A stretch of DNA of 64,000 nt from assembly GCA_017449265.1 (NCBI GenBank), contig JAFSJW010000039.1:1-64000 (forward strand), written 5' to 3'. Source of the stretch: Treponema sp. (lineage in GTDB: Bacteria > Spirochaetota > Spirochaetia > Treponematales > Treponemataceae). A program made the position numbers and the translations under genes. Under the pieces are notes generated by a model. It worked only from the letters and a program-made list of their open reading frames with translations, searched no databases and was not told where the DNA came from. Below are positions 25,057 to 34,558 of this stretch, in pieces (position 1 is the stretch's first letter; each line of letters starts with the position of its first letter).

Positions 25057-26589
25057 ATGCTTCAGAAAAGTGACTCAAACATTTACATAGTAGGGGCCGG
25101 TTTCGCAGGCCAGATGATTGCCGAGGACATAAAACGGAAGAAAGTTTTCGGGCGCGTTGCGGCGTTCCTTGATGACGATTCATCCATAATCGGGTCGCAG
25201 ATTGACGGAATTCCCGTCCTGGGACCAATTTTCTCTACTGCGAAAATCCTGCGCTCAGGTCCTTTGGACGAGGCTATAATCGCAATCCCTAGCGCGCCTT
25301 CCGAGAAAATCAAGGAGATATACGAATGCCTCAAATCATCCGGGTTCAGCCATATACGAATACTTCCGAGCGTGAGTCAGATTATTGACGGAAAGGCGCA
25401 TCTTGTTCAGACCCGCGAGATTGACCCCTTAGACATTCTGGGGCGCACCCCTGTCATAATCCCGCTGCACGAAAGCCTTGCGTACTTGCGCGGAAAACGA
25501 GTCCTCATAACGGGGGCGGGCGGCTCAATCGGAAGCGAGCTTGCGCGCCAGCTTCTTTCTGGCGGCGCGGAACGGCTTTATCTCTTCGGTCACGGAGAAA
25601 ATTCAATCGTCCAGATTTATCGTGAGCTTATAATTCTCCAGAACGAGGGCGTGGGCGAGAAGGCGACTGTAGTTCCGATTATAGGCGACCTTAAGGACCG
25701 CGAGTACATGAGGTACATAATCGAAAAAACCCGTACCGATGTTATTTTCCATTGCGCCGCGTACAAGCATGTTCCGATGATGGAGGAAAATCCTGTGGCG
25801 GTGATTGAGAACAATGTGTTCGGCACAAAGAATATTCTTGACGCGGCTTTGGAAGCTGGTGTGGGGCGTTTCGTGCTAATCTCCACGGACAAGGCCGTGT
25901 CCCCGGTGAGCGTCTACGGAGTGAGCAAAATGCTTTCTGAAAAGCTCGTTTTGGATTCCGCCAAAAAAGCAAAGCCCGGGCAAAGCTTTATGTTCGTGCG
26001 GTTCGGCAATGTGCTCGGCTCCCGAGGCTCAATCCTTCCGCTTTTTATGAAGCAGATTCAGACGGGCGGGCCTCTTACCGTTACCGACAAAGAAATGGAG
26101 AGGTTTTTTATGACGATTCCTGAGGCGTGCTCCCTTGTGCTCCAGACTGGCGGGGTCGGCTCAAACGGACGCTCTTATCTTCTTGACATGGGCGAGCCAA
26201 TAAAAATCCTTGACCTTGCGGAGCAAATCATAAAATTCTCGGGCTTTGAGCCTTACAAGGATATTGACATAAAAATCATCGGGGCAAGGGAGGGGGAGCG
26301 TAACTACGAACCGCTCTGGCTTCCGGAGGAGAATCCGCAAAAGACTGATTTTGAGAAGCTTCTAGTCCTCAAAAACCTTGAGATGGACGGAGAAAAACTT
26401 TCTTCCCTGCTCAGCGAGCTTGAGCCAATCTGTCATTTTACAGGGGCCAAGGATAAATTCAGGAACAAGACGCTTCTTCTTTCTGTCCTGCGGGCAGCCG
26501 TAAAGACGCTTGATGATTTTTACAACGAAACGAAAGACAAAAAGCAGAGCGTAAGGATTTCAGATTCAAGCGAGAAAGTGACGCTTTGA
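25057..26589 (+). CDS. Nucleotide-sugar 4,6-dehydratase, CapD/PglF-like, soluble form
   Basis: 510 residues. Residues 5-125 form a first Rossmann domain (IVGAGFAGQMIAEDI). The SDR domain begins with TGAGGSIGSELARQL near residue 151, followed by HCAAYKHVPMMEENP and STDKAVSPVSVYGVSK, with the Met/Lys active site typical of UDP-GlcNAc 4,6-dehydratases. The N-terminal membrane helices of full-length CapD/PglF/WbpM are missing, so the protein should be cytoplasmic. These enzymes make 4-keto-6-deoxy sugars for surface polysaccharide or flagellin glycans. No glycosyltransferase is adjacent. Downstream is the arginyltransferase-like gene. Confidence 0.85.
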   Translation: MLQKSDSNIYIVGAGFAGQMIAEDIKRKKVFGRVAAFLDDDSSIIGSQIDGIPVLGPIFSTAKILRSGPLDEAIIAIPSAPSEKIKEIYECLKSSGFSHIRILPSVSQIIDGKAHLVQTREIDPLDILGRTPVIIPLHESLAYLRGKRVLITGAGGSIGSELARQLLSGGAERLYLFGHGENSIVQIYRELIILQNEGVGEKATVVPIIGDLKDREYMRYIIEKTRTDVIFHCAAYKHVPMMEENPVAVIENNVFGTKNILDAALEAGVGRFVLISTDKAVSPVSVYGVSKMLSEKLVLDSAKKAKPGQSFMFVRFGNVLGSRGSILPLFMKQIQTGGPLTVTDKEMERFFMTIPEACSLVLQTGGVGSNGRSYLLDMGEPIKILDLAEQIIKFSGFEPYKDIDIKIIGAREGERNYEPLWLPEENPQKTDFEKLLVLKNLEMDGEKLSSLLSELEPICHFTGAKDKFRNKTLLLSVLRAAVKTLDDFYNETKDKKQSVRISDSSEKVTL

Positions 26590-26629
26590 GCGTAAGGCTT
26601 TGGAATTAGGATGAGCGAGAAAAGCGAAC

Positions 26630-27055
26630 ATGATGGCAAGATACAACCTGAGGCATAATCCGTCTGATAATCTTGACCGCAGGGGAGTTATTGAAATCCT
26701 TGAGAACATAAACGGAATCTGCGATGGTGAGGTTATGTACAAGGGAACGGTTAACTTTGACTACCGCGCGGGCGGAAAACTGGTCGGCGTAGGTGTGATT
26801 GATTTTGGGGCTGTTTCCGTGTCGTCATGTTATTTCTACTATGATACTTCGCATGAGGTGATGAAGCGTTCGCTCGGCACATTCTCAATCCTGAAAGAGA
26901 TAGAATACTGCGCGCTGAACGGATATAAGTTCTATTATCTCGGCTACTATATTTCAAAATGCAAGGCTATGAGCTACAAGGGGCGTTTTCTTCCGCACGA
27001 GCTTCTTGTTGGGGGTGAGTGGCAGGAGCAGGTCGTGCAGAACATGCACATTTGA
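26630..27055 (+). CDS. Arginyl/leucyl-tRNA-protein transferase C-terminal domain, short form
   Basis: 141 residues. GVIDFGAVSVSSCYFYYD, LGTFSILKEIEYC, YYLGYYISKCKAMSYKGRF and PHELL are the conserved C-terminal (GNAT-like) half of ATE/Bpt proteins, which add Arg or Leu to N-termini and so direct degradation. The N-terminal half with its CPYLP-type Cys cluster is absent: the sequence upstream belongs to the dehydratase gene, only 40 bases away. Either this is a genuine short family member or a truncated gene. A second ATG at 26611 is in another frame and stops early. Enzyme activity is uncertain. Confidence 0.6.
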   Translation: MMARYNLRHNPSDNLDRRGVIEILENINGICDGEVMYKGTVNFDYRAGGKLVGVGVIDFGAVSVSSCYFYYDTSHEVMKRSLGTFSILKEIEYCALNGYKFYYLGYYISKCKAMSYKGRFLPHELLVGGEWQEQVVQNMHI

Positions 27056-27071
27056 GCTTTGCTCAAATGTG
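27047..27071 (+). terminator. Hairpin overlapping the stop codon of the ATE-like gene
   Basis: CACATTTGAGC and GCTCAAATGTG form a perfect 11-pair stem with loop TTT; the TGA stop (27053-27055) is within the left arm. No T-run follows, so it may protect the mRNA end or be a weak terminator. Confidence 0.5.
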
Positions 27072-27098
27072 GCCGAGTTTGTGAAAATCATTCTGGGC

Positions 27099-27135
27099 AA
27101 AAAAAAGAGCTTCCATTTTTTTCTGGAAGCTCTTT
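27099..27135 (-). terminator. Rho-independent terminator of tRNA-Leu
   Basis: On the minus strand AAAGAGCTTCCA, an A-rich loop, TGGAAGCTCTTT and further T. It starts five bases after the tRNA. Confidence 0.85.
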
Positions 27136-27139
27136 ACAA

Positions 27140-27221
27140 TGCGGAGAACCTGACTTGAACAGGCACAGCTTGCGCCACTAGCACCTCAAGCTAGCGTGTC
27201 TACCAATTCCACCATCCCCGC
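27140..27221 (-). tRNA. tRNA-Leu (anticodon GAG)
   Basis: The minus strand folds as a class II tRNA: acceptor arms GCGGGGA and TCTCCGC with discriminator A, a D-arm region TGGTGGAATTGGTAGACA, anticodon stem CTAGC/GCTAG with loop TTGAGGT (anticodon GAG, reading CUC/CUU), a short variable arm and GTTCAAGTC T-loop. The 3' CCA is not encoded. The 82-base length, variable arm and G-A-G anticodon fit Leu. Confidence 0.93.
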
Positions 27222-27329
27222 AACTGATAGAAATAATCTTATTCTTTTGAAGAAAAAATGTCAATACTTGTTTTAAAATAAAAAAAACTTGGAAAAAGTC
27301 GGTACTTAGTTTATCATGTTACTTTAAGA

Positions 27330-27372
27330 ATTTCGTGCTTTCTGCACGACAGATAACGCGGATTTTTTTTAG
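27330..27372 (+). repeat. Dispersed leader repeat, copy 3 (short form, upstream of MCP)
   Basis: TTTCGTGCTTTCTGCACGA hairpin, then a slightly diverged core (CAGATAACGCGGA in place of CCGCTAACGCGGAG) and TTTTTTTAGGGAG, which serves as ribosome site for ATG 27385. The long AT hairpin of the full form is absent. Confidence 0.7.
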
Positions 27373-27384
27373 GGAGAATTTAAA

Positions 27385-29472
27385 ATGATTATCAAAAGCC
27401 TGAAAGCAAAACTTATGATTCTTCTTTTGGGAATCGTTATTGTTTCTAACTTGATTCTTGGTACAATCGCATATTCAATATCAAAACCTGCTCTTGAAGC
27501 ATCCGTTGAGGAAACTTTGTCAACTATTTCGGAGAAAGTCGTAAAGCAGGTCTATCAGGCAAACGAGCGCGAATTTCATCTGCTTGATGCAATTGCGAAC
27601 ATGGACACAATCCGCAACCCCGAAATTTCTCTGAGGGAGAAATTCAGTATGCTGGAAGGTGTAAAAAAGATAGATTCTAGGTATGAAAATGTCGCATATT
27701 ACGACAAAAACGGAATGTCCATTACCGGTGACGGGGAGGTGGCGGACTGCTCGCAGAGGGAATATTTCATTCGGGCAATGGCTGGAGAGCATTATGTTTC
27801 AGACCCGAACATAAGCCCTATTAACGGAAAACTTCTGATTTTCTATGCCGTTCCAGTAAGGGATTTGTATACTAACGCAATCTCGGGCGCATTGGTGTCT
27901 GTTTTCTACGGAGACACGCTTTCTGAATTGTGCGCGTCCATTACTATCGGAAAAGACAGTCATCCGTTCATTATCAATATGGAGAGCGGAAAAACCGTAG
28001 GCGACTCGGATGTTAAGTATGTGGAAAAAGGTCAGGTTCTAAAGGAAACTACCTCAGGTGCGATGAAAGAGGCTATTATTGCCGCAATGAGCGGAGAAAC
28101 TAGTTACCGGACTTTCTTTGAGCCGTGGCGCAAGAAAATTATGGTTGCTTCGTTCCGCCCTGTTGGTGACAACTGTACATGGTCTGTGTTCTGTATGGCT
28201 CCGTACAGTGACTTCTTTGGTTCTATCAAAAAAATGTCCGTCACGATGATTTGCGTTATAGTGGTGATTCTTATTTTGGCTTCTATTATTAGTATGTTTT
28301 TTATCTCTCTGAGCATGAAGCCGCTTAAGGAAGTCGAAAAGTCAATTACTGATATTGCAAGCGGAAACGCAGATTTGACAAGGCGGATAAAAGTAACTTC
28401 AAATGATGAAATCGGAAATGTGGTGCGGGGCTTCAATCTTTTTGCGGAAAAATTGCAGAGCATAATCTCAAATGTCAAAAAATCGAATGAAAAGCTCGGC
28501 ATGGTAGGAGATGATATGAATGCCAGCGTCGATGATACGGCAAGCTCAATAACTGAAATAATCGCCAATATTGATTCAATGCGCCGCCAGATTGACAACC
28601 AGAGCCAGTCCGTCAGCCAGACTGCCGGTGCGGTCAATGAAATCGCGTCGAATATCGAGTCCCTTGAGCGCATGATTGAAAGCCAGTCGAGCGGGGTAAG
28701 CGAGGCAAGCGCGGCTGTCGAGCAGATGATTGGAAACATTTCTTCGGTCAATATGTCTGTGGATAAAATGTCAAGTTCTTTCAATGACCTCCGCGCGAAC
28801 TCCCAGACTGGTATAAACAAGCAGAATGCTGTAAACGACAGGATTAATGAAATTGAGAGCCAGTCACAGATGCTCCAGGAGGCGAACCTTGCGATTTCTG
28901 CGATTGCGGAGCAGACGAACCTTCTTGCTATGAATGCGGCTATTGAGGCGGCACATGCAGGGGAGGCAGGAAAAGGATTCGCTGTCGTAGCTGATGAAAT
29001 CCGTAAACTTTCCGAAACTTCAACGGCTCAGTCAAAGACAATAGGCGATCAGCTTACGAACATAAAGGACTCAATCGGCGAGGTAGTTTCGGCTTCCCGC
29101 GAGGCAACTGTTGCTTTTGAGTCAGTTTCGCAAAAACTTGAAGAGACTGATGCTCTTGTCATGCAGATTAAAGCCGCGATGGAAGAGCAGAATGAGGGAA
29201 GCAAGCAGATTACTGATACTCTCCACAGCATGAATGACAGTACGATAGAAGTCAAGAATGCGTCATCGGAAATGGAAGAGGGAAATAAAATGATTCTGAG
29301 CGAAGTCCAGATGCTCCAGAACGCTACGATGACTATGACTCAGGGCATGGATGAAATGTCTGTTGGAGCTAGGAAAATCAACGAAACTGGAGTTGCCCTG
29401 AAAGGCATTTCTTCGCAGATGAACGATTCAATCACAGAAATCAGCTCGCAGATTGACCAGTTCAAAGTGTAA
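27385..29472 (+). CDS. Methyl-accepting chemotaxis protein with Cache sensor
   Basis: 695 residues. Membrane segments lie near 10-32 and 292-315. The periplasmic part (35-290) looks like a double Cache domain ([48 protein letters not shown]), which usually binds small metabolites. HAMP follows (about 316-370). The signalling coiled coil ends with the canonical tip [37 protein letters not shown] (positions about 508-545). It should control CheA and flagellar rotation. No CheA is near. The ligand is unknown. It is preceded by a short leader-repeat copy. Confidence 0.9.
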   Translation: MIIKSLKAKLMILLLGIVIVSNLILGTIAYSISKPALEASVEETLSTISEKVVKQVYQANEREFHLLDAIANMDTIRNPEISLREKFSMLEGVKKIDSRYENVAYYDKNGMSITGDGEVADCSQREYFIRAMAGEHYVSDPNISPINGKLLIFYAVPVRDLYTNAISGALVSVFYGDTLSELCASITIGKDSHPFIINMESGKTVGDSDVKYVEKGQVLKETTSGAMKEAIIAAMSGETSYRTFFEPWRKKIMVASFRPVGDNCTWSVFCMAPYSDFFGSIKKMSVTMICVIVVILILASIISMFFISLSMKPLKEVEKSITDIASGNADLTRRIKVTSNDEIGNVVRGFNLFAEKLQSIISNVKKSNEKLGMVGDDMNASVDDTASSITEIIANIDSMRRQIDNQSQSVSQTAGAVNEIASNIESLERMIESQSSGVSEASAAVEQMIGNISSVNMSVDKMSSSFNDLRANSQTGINKQNAVNDRINEIESQSQMLQEANLAISAIAEQTNLLAMNAAIEAAHAGEAGKGFAVVADEIRKLSETSTAQSKTIGDQLTNIKDSIGEVVSASREATVAFESVSQKLEETDALVMQIKAAMEEQNEGSKQITDTLHSMNDSTIEVKNASSEMEEGNKMILSEVQMLQNATMTMTQGMDEMSVGARKINETGVALKGISSQMNDSITEISSQIDQFKV

Positions 29473-29516
29473 AGGATGGAAAATTTATTGAGGACGAATT
29501 TTAGAGGACGTAAAAT

Positions 29517-30002
29517 TTGGAGAAAGTTATAACGGATGATATCCGAAATCAAATTTTAGAATCTCTGCGTGGAGCGGCTGAAAAAATGCTGGAAGTTGAA
29601 TATAATCGCGATGAATACAACAAATTATTTCCTCGTGGTTATATTCGAACTCCTATAGGAGTGGTAAAACTTAGTCCTCATCAATTTGAAAGATTGGGAG
29701 ATAAAGATGATGGAAAAAGAACATGGCTTTTAGGGGCGTTGTATCAGACTTTAAAAGAGCCGCTGGTTATAATAAAAGATACAGATGCAAAAGGTCGTGA
29801 TTCAAAATTATTCATAAAATTGTTAGAGGATAAAGATTCCAAAAAAAGATTAATGGTTTCTGTTGTTCCAACGATTGACGGAATAGAGGTTGTGGTTTCA
29901 AGCGGATTGCGAAAGGAAAAGCAAATTGTTGCTAAAATAAAATCGGCCAGCAGCTTCTACTATAAGGCAGAAGGTGGTGGCCATACTACTGGAACCGACT
30001 AA
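29517..30002 (+). CDS. PBECR-type (phage Barnase-EndoU-ColicinE5/RelE-like) domain protein
   Basis: 161 residues, probably from TTG 29517, eight bases after AGAGGACG; no ATG is available in the frame near the start. RTPIGVVKLSPHQFERL (44-60), LGALYQTLKEPLVIIKD, DSKLFIKLL, and VSSGLRKEKQIVAKI (129-143) match the PBECR2/3-like domains found at the C-terminal end of phage head or polymorphic proteins. They are proposed RNases, not proven. Here the domain stands alone, without phage genes, at the left edge of the AT-rich restriction-modification insert. It could be a toxin remnant. Confidence 0.5.
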   Translation: MEKVITDDIRNQILESLRGAAEKMLEVEYNRDEYNKLFPRGYIRTPIGVVKLSPHQFERLGDKDDGKRTWLLGALYQTLKEPLVIIKDTDAKGRDSKLFIKLLEDKDSKKRLMVSVVPTIDGIEVVVSSGLRKEKQIVAKIKSASSFYYKAEGGGHTTGTD

Positions 30003-30070
30003 GCGTTGCCCAGCACGATTAGAATATAACAGATGCTGATTGATTTGTCAAATTTTAGGATGGAAAAATA

Positions 30071-31282
30071 ATGCCAAGAACTGCGAATTACACTGTTTTG
30101 AAAAAATATCTTCCTGCTGAAAATTTTGAAGAGAATTATGCCCTTCTAAGTCATTATATTCAGCTTCAGGGAACTGACAAAGAAAATCTGTATGCGGAAG
30201 TTATTCGTGAACGAAATATAAATATTTCTGATATTCCTAAAAAGCAGGATTTTAATTCGGAAATACAAATTCCATTTACGAACAAAGACGATAAATTCAC
30301 TTTCATTGACCTTTTTGCAGGAATCGGGGGAATTCGACTTGGATTTGAAAGAGCATTCGGAGAAAAGTCTAAAACTGTTTTTGTTTCTGAATGGGATAAA
30401 TTCGCACAGCGGACTTACAAGGCAAATTTCAACGATGATTTTGAAATCGCTGGTGACATCACAAAGATAAATGAAAAAGACATTCCTTCGTTTGATATTT
30501 GTCTTGCTGGATTTCCATGTCAAGCTTTTTCAATGGCTGGAAAGCATCAGGGATTCAACGACAATTATAAAGGAATATGCCGTGGAACGCTTTTTATGGA
30601 TGTCGCAAGAATCTGCGAGTATCACAAGCCAAAAGTTATTTTTTGTGAGAATGTAAAAGGTCTCGTTATTCATGATAAGGGGCGAACTTTTAAAATCATA
30701 AAATCGACTTTTGAATCTCTTGGTTATAAAGTTTTCTATCATGTTCTGAATAGCAAAGATTTTGGAGTTCCGCAGAATCGGGAACGAATTTATATCGTAT
30801 GTTTCCGAAATGACATTGCGCCAGAAACTTTTGAATTTCCAAAAGGCACAAAAAAAGCAGTTTCTATTAAAGACATTATGGATTCTTCACCAATTCCGTC
30901 AAAATATTATTTGAGTGATACTTATGTTGATTGTTTGCGTCGTCATAAAGAAAGACATGAGGCTGCAGGACATGGTTTCGGCTATGTGATTCGAGACATA
31001 AATGGAATTGCGGGAACTATTGTATGCGGTGGAATGGGAAAAGAAGCAAACTTGATTGTTGATCACCGAGAACATTCAATGATTCCTATGACCCACATAA
31101 AAGGTGAAATAAACAAAGAAGATATTCGCAAAATGACTCCGAGAGAATGGGCGAGATTGCAAGGGTTTCCCGAGGAATACAAACTTGTGCTTGCCGATAC
31201 ACATACCTACAAGCAGTTTGGCAATTCGGTAACAGTGAATGTAATTGAAGAAATCGCAAAAAAAATAAAGGAGTGCCTATAA
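30071..31282 (+). CDS. DNA (cytosine-5) methyltransferase of an HpaII-type system
   Basis: 403 residues of the C5 methylase family. Motif I is FIDLFAGIGGIRLGFE (78-93), motif IV is AGFPCQAFS with catalytic Cys150, motif VI ENVKGL, motif VIII QNRERIY, and motif X QFGNSVTVNV near the end. The target-recognition region lies between residues 290 and 370. Its partner endonuclease, starting two bases after the stop, is HpaII-like, so the site is probably CCGG. The N-terminal 75 residues precede motif I and carry a helical segment common in this subgroup. The region is much more AT-rich than its surroundings, suggesting transfer. Confidence 0.9.
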   Translation: MPRTANYTVLKKYLPAENFEENYALLSHYIQLQGTDKENLYAEVIRERNINISDIPKKQDFNSEIQIPFTNKDDKFTFIDLFAGIGGIRLGFERAFGEKSKTVFVSEWDKFAQRTYKANFNDDFEIAGDITKINEKDIPSFDICLAGFPCQAFSMAGKHQGFNDNYKGICRGTLFMDVARICEYHKPKVIFCENVKGLVIHDKGRTFKIIKSTFESLGYKVFYHVLNSKDFGVPQNRERIYIVCFRNDIAPETFEFPKGTKKAVSIKDIMDSSPIPSKYYLSDTYVDCLRRHKERHEAAGHGFGYVIRDINGIAGTIVCGGMGKEANLIVDHREHSMIPMTHIKGEINKEDIRKMTPREWARLQGFPEEYKLVLADTHTYKQFGNSVTVNVIEEIAKKIKECL

Positions 31283-31284
31283 TT

Positions 31285-32424
31285 ATGAATACTATTTGTA
31301 ATGAACAAATTACAAAAAACAAGGGGGAATGGTCGGAAGCTTATGTTCTCTTAAAGCTTTTGTTGGATGGGCAAATTTTTGAACAGAATCAAGATGGAAC
31401 AAAGTCAACATCATATATGAAAGTTTTGTCCGTGATAAAAATAATGAAAAGTGGAAATTGCTTTGAATTTAAGAGAGAAAAGGATTTTGTAGAATGTATT
31501 TTAAATGGAAAAAAATATAAAACGATTTTCTATGAAGAATTTTTAACTGCAGTACAAAATACATATGATGAAATAAAAAATGGCAAAGGTAGGAGTTTTT
31601 CAGCTCCAAAGACCGAGGAGTTCTTTATTAATAAATTGGAATTAGTTAATTTTAAATCTGATTCTAATGATAAAAACGATATTTATCTTAAAATTGAAAA
31701 TCCAAAGGATGGCTCTGTTTATATTGATGGCTTTTCTGTGAAATCCCTTATAGGAAAATCTCCATCTCTGTTTAATTGTAGTAATGCATCTAATCTTGTA
31801 TATAGAATTAAAGATTGTACAGAACAAGAAATGAATGATTTTAATGAAAAAGCAAAAACTGATTTTAAACCAGCTATTATAAAATTTATTTGTGATAATA
31901 GATTGAATTTTTTAAATAGCAAATTTATGGATTCAAAAAATTCGAAATATGGTGATTTAAAAATTCCAGGATATTATTTTGCTTGGAATGTTGATTTATT
32001 GGATATAAGAATCTTAGATGTCTTTTCCGAAATGGTAAAAATTTTTTACGGAACAACAGGAAATTCAAAACTTTTAGATATGCTTAATATTCTTCAGCGG
32101 AACAATCCACTTGGAGTTAAATTTCCAGACACTTTCTATGAAATGAAAATTCGACAATTTCTATTTGCCTCTTTTTGTGGATTAACTGCATCAGAAAAAT
32201 GGACAGGGAAACAAAAAGTTAATGGTGGCTATATTGAAGTTCAAAAAGACGGTGGTGTTTTGTATCAAAAAGCTATTTCAGATGAAAAATTTACAGATTA
32301 TTTAATTGAAACCACAAGGATGGATGGTCCTTCCAAAGATAAATATGATTATGGGAAGATATATTTTAGTGATGAGTATAATTGTTACTGTATCAATTTA
32401 AATTTCCAAGTGAGGTTTAGATAA
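31285..32424 (+). CDS. HpaII-family type II restriction endonuclease
   Basis: 379 residues from ATG 31285, 11 bases after AAGGAG; the in-frame GTG at 31273 overlaps the ribosome site. KNKGEWSEAYVLLKLLLDG at the start and GFSVKSLIGKSPSLFNCSNASNLVY in the middle match HpaII-type enzymes that cut CCGG. The region around IKNGKGRSF through PGYYFAWNVD is typical too. It should cut DNA not methylated by the upstream methylase. It is AT-rich like its neighbours. The recognition site is inferred from the family only. Confidence 0.85.
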   Translation: MNTICNEQITKNKGEWSEAYVLLKLLLDGQIFEQNQDGTKSTSYMKVLSVIKIMKSGNCFEFKREKDFVECILNGKKYKTIFYEEFLTAVQNTYDEIKNGKGRSFSAPKTEEFFINKLELVNFKSDSNDKNDIYLKIENPKDGSVYIDGFSVKSLIGKSPSLFNCSNASNLVYRIKDCTEQEMNDFNEKAKTDFKPAIIKFICDNRLNFLNSKFMDSKNSKYGDLKIPGYYFAWNVDLLDIRILDVFSEMVKIFYGTTGNSKLLDMLNILQRNNPLGVKFPDTFYEMKIRQFLFASFCGLTASEKWTGKQKVNGGYIEVQKDGGVLYQKAISDEKFTDYLIETTRMDGPSKDKYDYGKIYFSDEYNCYCINLNFQVRFR

Positions 32425-32425
32425 T

Positions 32426-32752
32426 ATGCAGTTTTTTGAAACAGAATCTGAAATGCTCAAATATGGTGAAAATTTTTCAAAGCACGATATTGAAACAGTA
32501 ATGTGTAATGGAAAAAAGATAGTTCTTTGTGGTTCTGGTTCTCCTTTTGAAGATTTGATTTGGGAAATTGCAGAGGAAGCATTATCAAAAATGGCAAAAG
32601 TTTTTATCAAGAAAGATGTTGTAGATGAATCTATTGAAAAGGGGATTGGTTGTGATACTGGTGCTACTCCAGCGATTAGGGATTTCATTTTAGAAAAAGT
32701 AGAAGATATTTTTGATTTCAAAGTTGTAACTGTAAGAGATGGTGGGTATTAA
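32426..32752 (+). CDS. Unknown small protein, third gene of the restriction-modification cassette
   Basis: 108 residues, starting one base after the endonuclease stop, so translated from the same message. The N-terminal part (VMCNGKKIVLCGSGSPFEDLIWEIAEEAL) looks alpha/beta; the end (VTVRDGGY) is short and charged. No helix-turn-helix, zinc site or catalytic motif is visible. Its position argues for a role in the cassette, such as control or accessory nuclease function, but nothing in the sequence proves it. It shares the low GC of the two genes before it. Confidence 0.6.
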   Translation: MQFFETESEMLKYGENFSKHDIETVMCNGKKIVLCGSGSPFEDLIWEIAEEALSKMAKVFIKKDVVDESIEKGIGCDTGATPAIRDFILEKVEDIFDFKVVTVRDGGY

Positions 32753-32839
32753 TTCCCCTGCGTAATTGGTCGCAACGATAGATTCTGAAATAAATTTGGA
32801 ATGATTTGAATTTCAGTTTTGTTATCTCAAAAAAATTTG

Positions 32840-32868
32840 TTGCAAAAAGTCGCCTTAAATGTTGTAAT
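32840..32868 (+). promoter_or_regulatory. Candidate promoter of the pan cluster
   Basis: TTGCAA (32840-32845), 17 bases, TGTAAT (32863-32868). About 110 bases of leader follow, including a TGCGG/CCGCA hairpin (32948-32968) just before the AAAGGAC ribosome site of panB. The 230 bases between 32753 and 32982 contain no gene. Confidence 0.45.
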
Positions 32869-32982
32869 AATGATGTTCTGGAAAGAGACTTCCGTCGGAA
32901 GCTTTTATCCGTTTTTGAACTGCAACTTTATTTTCAAAGACTTGATCTGCGGGAAATATTTTTCCGCAAAAGGACAGGTACT

Positions 32983-33750
32983 ATGACGACACTCGACTTC
33001 TCAGCCTTCAAGAAAGAAGGACGAAAAATCTCGATGATTACTTGCTATGATTCAACATTCGCAAAAATCATTGACAAAACTAACATCGATACGATTCTTA
33101 TCGGCGATTCGTGCGCTATGGTCATGCACGGCGAAAAAACTACGATTCCTGCAAAAATAGAGTGGATGGAAGAACATACGCGCTCCGTGCGCAACGGGAC
33201 GGACAAGTTCATTCTTGCCGATATGCCGTTCTTGTCTACGCGCAAGGGAATTGCGACTGCTGCCGACTGCGCGGGGCGGCTTCTTCAGGCAGGGGCGAAT
33301 GCAGTAAAAATCGAGGGCGTGTTCGGGCAGGAGGATGTTCTTTCGCATCTTGTCATGTCAGGAATCCCGGTAATGGCCCATCTTGGGCTGACTCCGCAGT
33401 TCTATCAGGCGTTCGGCGGACACAAAATGCAAGGAAAAACCGAGGAGGCGGCTGAGAAAATCATCGAGGAAGCTAAGATAGCCGAAAAAATCGGATGTTT
33501 TTCTGTTTTGCTGGAGTGCATTCCGCATGAGCTTGCTTGGAAAATAACCCAGTCGCTTTCAGTAGCCACAATCGGGATTGGTGCAGGAAAGGACTGTGAC
33601 GGGCAAGTTCTTGTCCTTCAGGATATGCTGGGAATGAGCGGCTTCAAGCCAAAATTCATGAAGCAGTATTTGGACGGAATGTCGCTTATTTCTGATGCGC
33701 TTAATTCGTATGCGGGTGAAGTTGCGAGCGGGGCTTTTCCGTTGTCGTAA
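32983..33750 (+). CDS. panB: Ketopantoate hydroxymethyltransferase
   Basis: 255 residues from ATG 32983, five bases after AAAGGAC; the frame is open further upstream but has no start signals. The family pattern is complete: ISMITCYDSTFAKIID, ILIGDSCAMVMHG (metal Asp), FILADMPF, GANAVKIEG, MAHLGLTPQ and LECIPHELAW. The enzyme adds a hydroxymethyl group from methylene-tetrahydrofolate to ketoisovalerate, the first step to pantothenate. It opens the panB-panC-coaX-panD cluster. panE is not in the window, so the next reduction is done elsewhere. Confidence 0.95.
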   Translation: MTTLDFSAFKKEGRKISMITCYDSTFAKIIDKTNIDTILIGDSCAMVMHGEKTTIPAKIEWMEEHTRSVRNGTDKFILADMPFLSTRKGIATAADCAGRLLQAGANAVKIEGVFGQEDVLSHLVMSGIPVMAHLGLTPQFYQAFGGHKMQGKTEEAAEKIIEEAKIAEKIGCFSVLLECIPHELAWKITQSLSVATIGIGAGKDCDGQVLVLQDMLGMSGFKPKFMKQYLDGMSLISDALNSYAGEVASGAFPLS

Positions 33751-33796
33751 TCAATAGAGCTGTTAGGAATATTTAGGAAAAATTTTGGAGATAGAT

Positions 33797-34558
33797 ATGA
33801 AAATAATAAAATCAGTTGAGGAATGGAAAAACGAGGCAGGTAATATTTCTGGAAAGAAAGTCGGGTTCGTGCCGACTATGGGCGGGCTTCATGCAGGGCA
33901 TCTGTCTCTTATGAAAAAGTGCCGCGCTGAGAACGATATTGCCGTTGCGAGCGTGTACCTTAATCCCACACAGTTCAACGACAAAAAAGATTTGGAGACA
34001 TATCCTGCTAATTTTGACGATGATGTAAAACTTTTGGAAGGAGCCGGAATCGACTACCTTTTTGCTCCGACATATGATGTGATGTACCCTGACAACTACA
34101 AGTACAAGGTCATTGAGACTGATTTTTCAAAGGAGCTTTGTGGTGCAAAGCGTCCGGGGCACTTTGACGGCGTTCTTACCGTGGTGATGAAGCTTTTCAA
34201 CATAATCCGCCCTCAGAACGCATATTTCGGGGAGAAGGATTTCCAGCAGCTTACGCTTCTGAAAGGCATGGTCAGAGCGTTCTTCCTTGATGTGAACATT
34301 ATTCCGTGCCCGATTGTGCGCGAGGAAAACGGGCTTGCAATCTCAAGCAGAAACAGAAAACTTTCTGAGCAGGGGCTAAAGACCGCTCCTAAGCTGCACG
34401 AGATTCTTTCTATGAAGAATACAATCGGGGAAAAGGAGAAACTCCTTTCCGAGGCTGGATTTACCGTGGACTATGTTACGGAGAAAGACGGGCGGCTTTA
34501 TGCGGCTGCGTTCCTTGAGGGGGTTCGTCTTATTGACAATGTGAGCGTTTCTGTATGA
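33797..34558 (+). CDS. panC: Pantoate-beta-alanine ligase
   Basis: 253 residues starting at MKIIKSVEEW (ATG 33797), preceded by TTGGAGA; the TTG 12 bases earlier is part of that site. VPTMGGLHAGHLSL holds the ATP-binding HxGH motif, followed by YLNPTQF, KRPGHFDGVLTVVMKLFN, YFGEKDFQQ and LAISSRN (the KMSKS-like loop). The C-terminal domain is somewhat shorter than in E. coli (283 residues). It joins pantoate and beta-alanine, using ATP. The stop overlaps the start of coaX (ATGA), so the two are translationally coupled. A broken palindromic repeat lies before the gene. Confidence 0.95.
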   Translation: MKIIKSVEEWKNEAGNISGKKVGFVPTMGGLHAGHLSLMKKCRAENDIAVASVYLNPTQFNDKKDLETYPANFDDDVKLLEGAGIDYLFAPTYDVMYPDNYKYKVIETDFSKELCGAKRPGHFDGVLTVVMKLFNIIRPQNAYFGEKDFQQLTLLKGMVRAFFLDVNIIPCPIVREENGLAISSRNRKLSEQGLKTAPKLHEILSMKNTIGEKEKLLSEAGFTVDYVTEKDGRLYAAAFLEGVRLIDNVSVSV

